Below the pieces are notes generated by a model. That model did not search any database. It was not told the DNA's origin and saw only the letters and a list, made by a program, of their open reading frames with translations. From Desulfobacteraceae bacterium (GTDB lineage: Bacteria; Desulfobacterota; Desulfobacteria; Desulfobacterales; Desulfobacteraceae): 64,000 nucleotides of DNA. Position 1 is the stretch's first letter. Every line of letters begins with the position of its first letter. Shown piece by piece: positions 63,817-64,000 of the stretch. Where the stretch lies: contig JAAELK010000378.1 of NCBI GenBank assembly GCA_024226935.1, forward strand, positions 22,432 to 86,431, read 5' to 3'. The position numbers were made by a program, and so were the translations under genes.

Positions 63817-64000
63817 CTAAAGTTGTTGTCTATCGTGTAATTGCTGAATTTCCTGCTGCTTTTTTTTTAACAGTTCTGTCACATCCTTATCAAAGCCCTT
63901 TTCCGCACTTATTATTTTTGTTCTTAATTTATTTTCATTTTTTTTTCTTATTTTTATAATCCTATTCATTAAAACATCCGTCGCCTTACCCAAATTATCA
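63817..64000 (-). CDS. dnaG: DNA primase, C-terminal end (partial)
   Basis: The minus strand is open from the right window edge to TAG at 63817-63819, reading a charged helical tail (LGKATDVLMNRIIKIRKKNE, VTELLKKKQQEIQQLHD). It lies 18 bp before rpoD, where dnaG is found in most proteobacteria, and fits the DnaB-binding C-terminus of primase. The identification rests mainly on position and tail character, since only ~60 residues are in view. Confidence 0.7.
   Translation of the reverse strand, partial: DNLGKATDVLMNRIIKIRKKNENKLRTKIISAEKGFDKDVTELLKKKQQEIQQLHDRQQL

Overview
The window looks like a stretch of chromosome from a low-GC, anaerobic, Gram-negative sulfate reducer of the Desulfobacteraceae/Desulfobacula type. 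That placement is inferred from the mix of families, not from a database match: a dnaG-rpoD pair, a bacterial type A RNase P RNA, many 4Fe-4S proteins, and an xseA-xseB-ispA-dxs-tlyA order typical of deltaproteobacteria. Genes are closely packed and often overlap. No transposase, phage gene or CRISPR array was seen.

Layout. 1-2.5 kb (minus): export machinery of the double-glycine/NHLM bacteriocin type, a C39-peptidase ABC transporter cut by the window edge and its HlyD-like adaptor, which carries an in-frame amber stop. 2.7-7.7 kb: an NTF2-like protein, a short QueG-like Fe-S protein, a small repeat field, a GlmU-like beta-helix protein with GlmM, and a Bax-inhibitor-1 membrane protein. 8-15.3 kb (plus): an operon of exonuclease VII, isoprenoid genes, a TlyA methylase and an EF-G-like GTPase. 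15.6-17.3 kb: a HEAT-repeat/receiver protein. 17.5-30.1 kb (minus): a spore-photoproduct-lyase-like radical SAM protein with a ParB-like partner, purC, a frameshifted cyclic-nucleotide-binding protein, a 53-residue protein missed by length cut-offs, rsmE, a large FAD/Fe-S dehydrogenase next to serA and serC, and release factor 3. 30.4-36.7 kb: a probable permuted papain-fold protein, UDP-glucose dehydrogenase, aminopeptidase N and a UDP-glucuronate epimerase. 37-42.3 kb: a bacterial cereblon-like (CULT) protein coupled to an EI24/CysZ-like membrane protein, a class IV aminotransferase, and a class III nucleotidyl cyclase overlapping a cyclopropane fatty acid synthase. 42.4-45.9 kb: mfd. 46-53.3 kb: prkA-yeaH-spoVR followed by a second, divergent prkA-like gene. 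53.6-59.7 kb: a ferredoxin-nitroreductase, a MerR-like protein with eight DDLSxLI-type motifs, a periplasmic-binding-fold protein without a signal peptide, a thioesterase, ispD and an HPr-domain fusion. 59.7-64 kb (minus): rnpB, a zinc-ribbon coiled-coil protein, a Nif3 family protein, a CAU tRNA, rpoD and the end of dnaG.

How the parts fit. Most genes are housekeeping: translation (EF-G2, RF3, RsmE, TlyA, rnpB, tRNA), DNA repair (XseAB, Mfd, SPL-like), isoprenoid supply (IspA, Dxs, IspD), cell-envelope sugars (GlmM, Ugd, epimerase), and serine synthesis, where the FAD/Fe-S enzyme may remove the 2-hydroxyglutarate made by SerA. The most distinctive parts are the four-gene two-PrkA cluster, the CULT protein with conserved ligand-cage residues, the HPr fusion, the MerR/linear-motif-repeat protein and the permuted papain-like protein.
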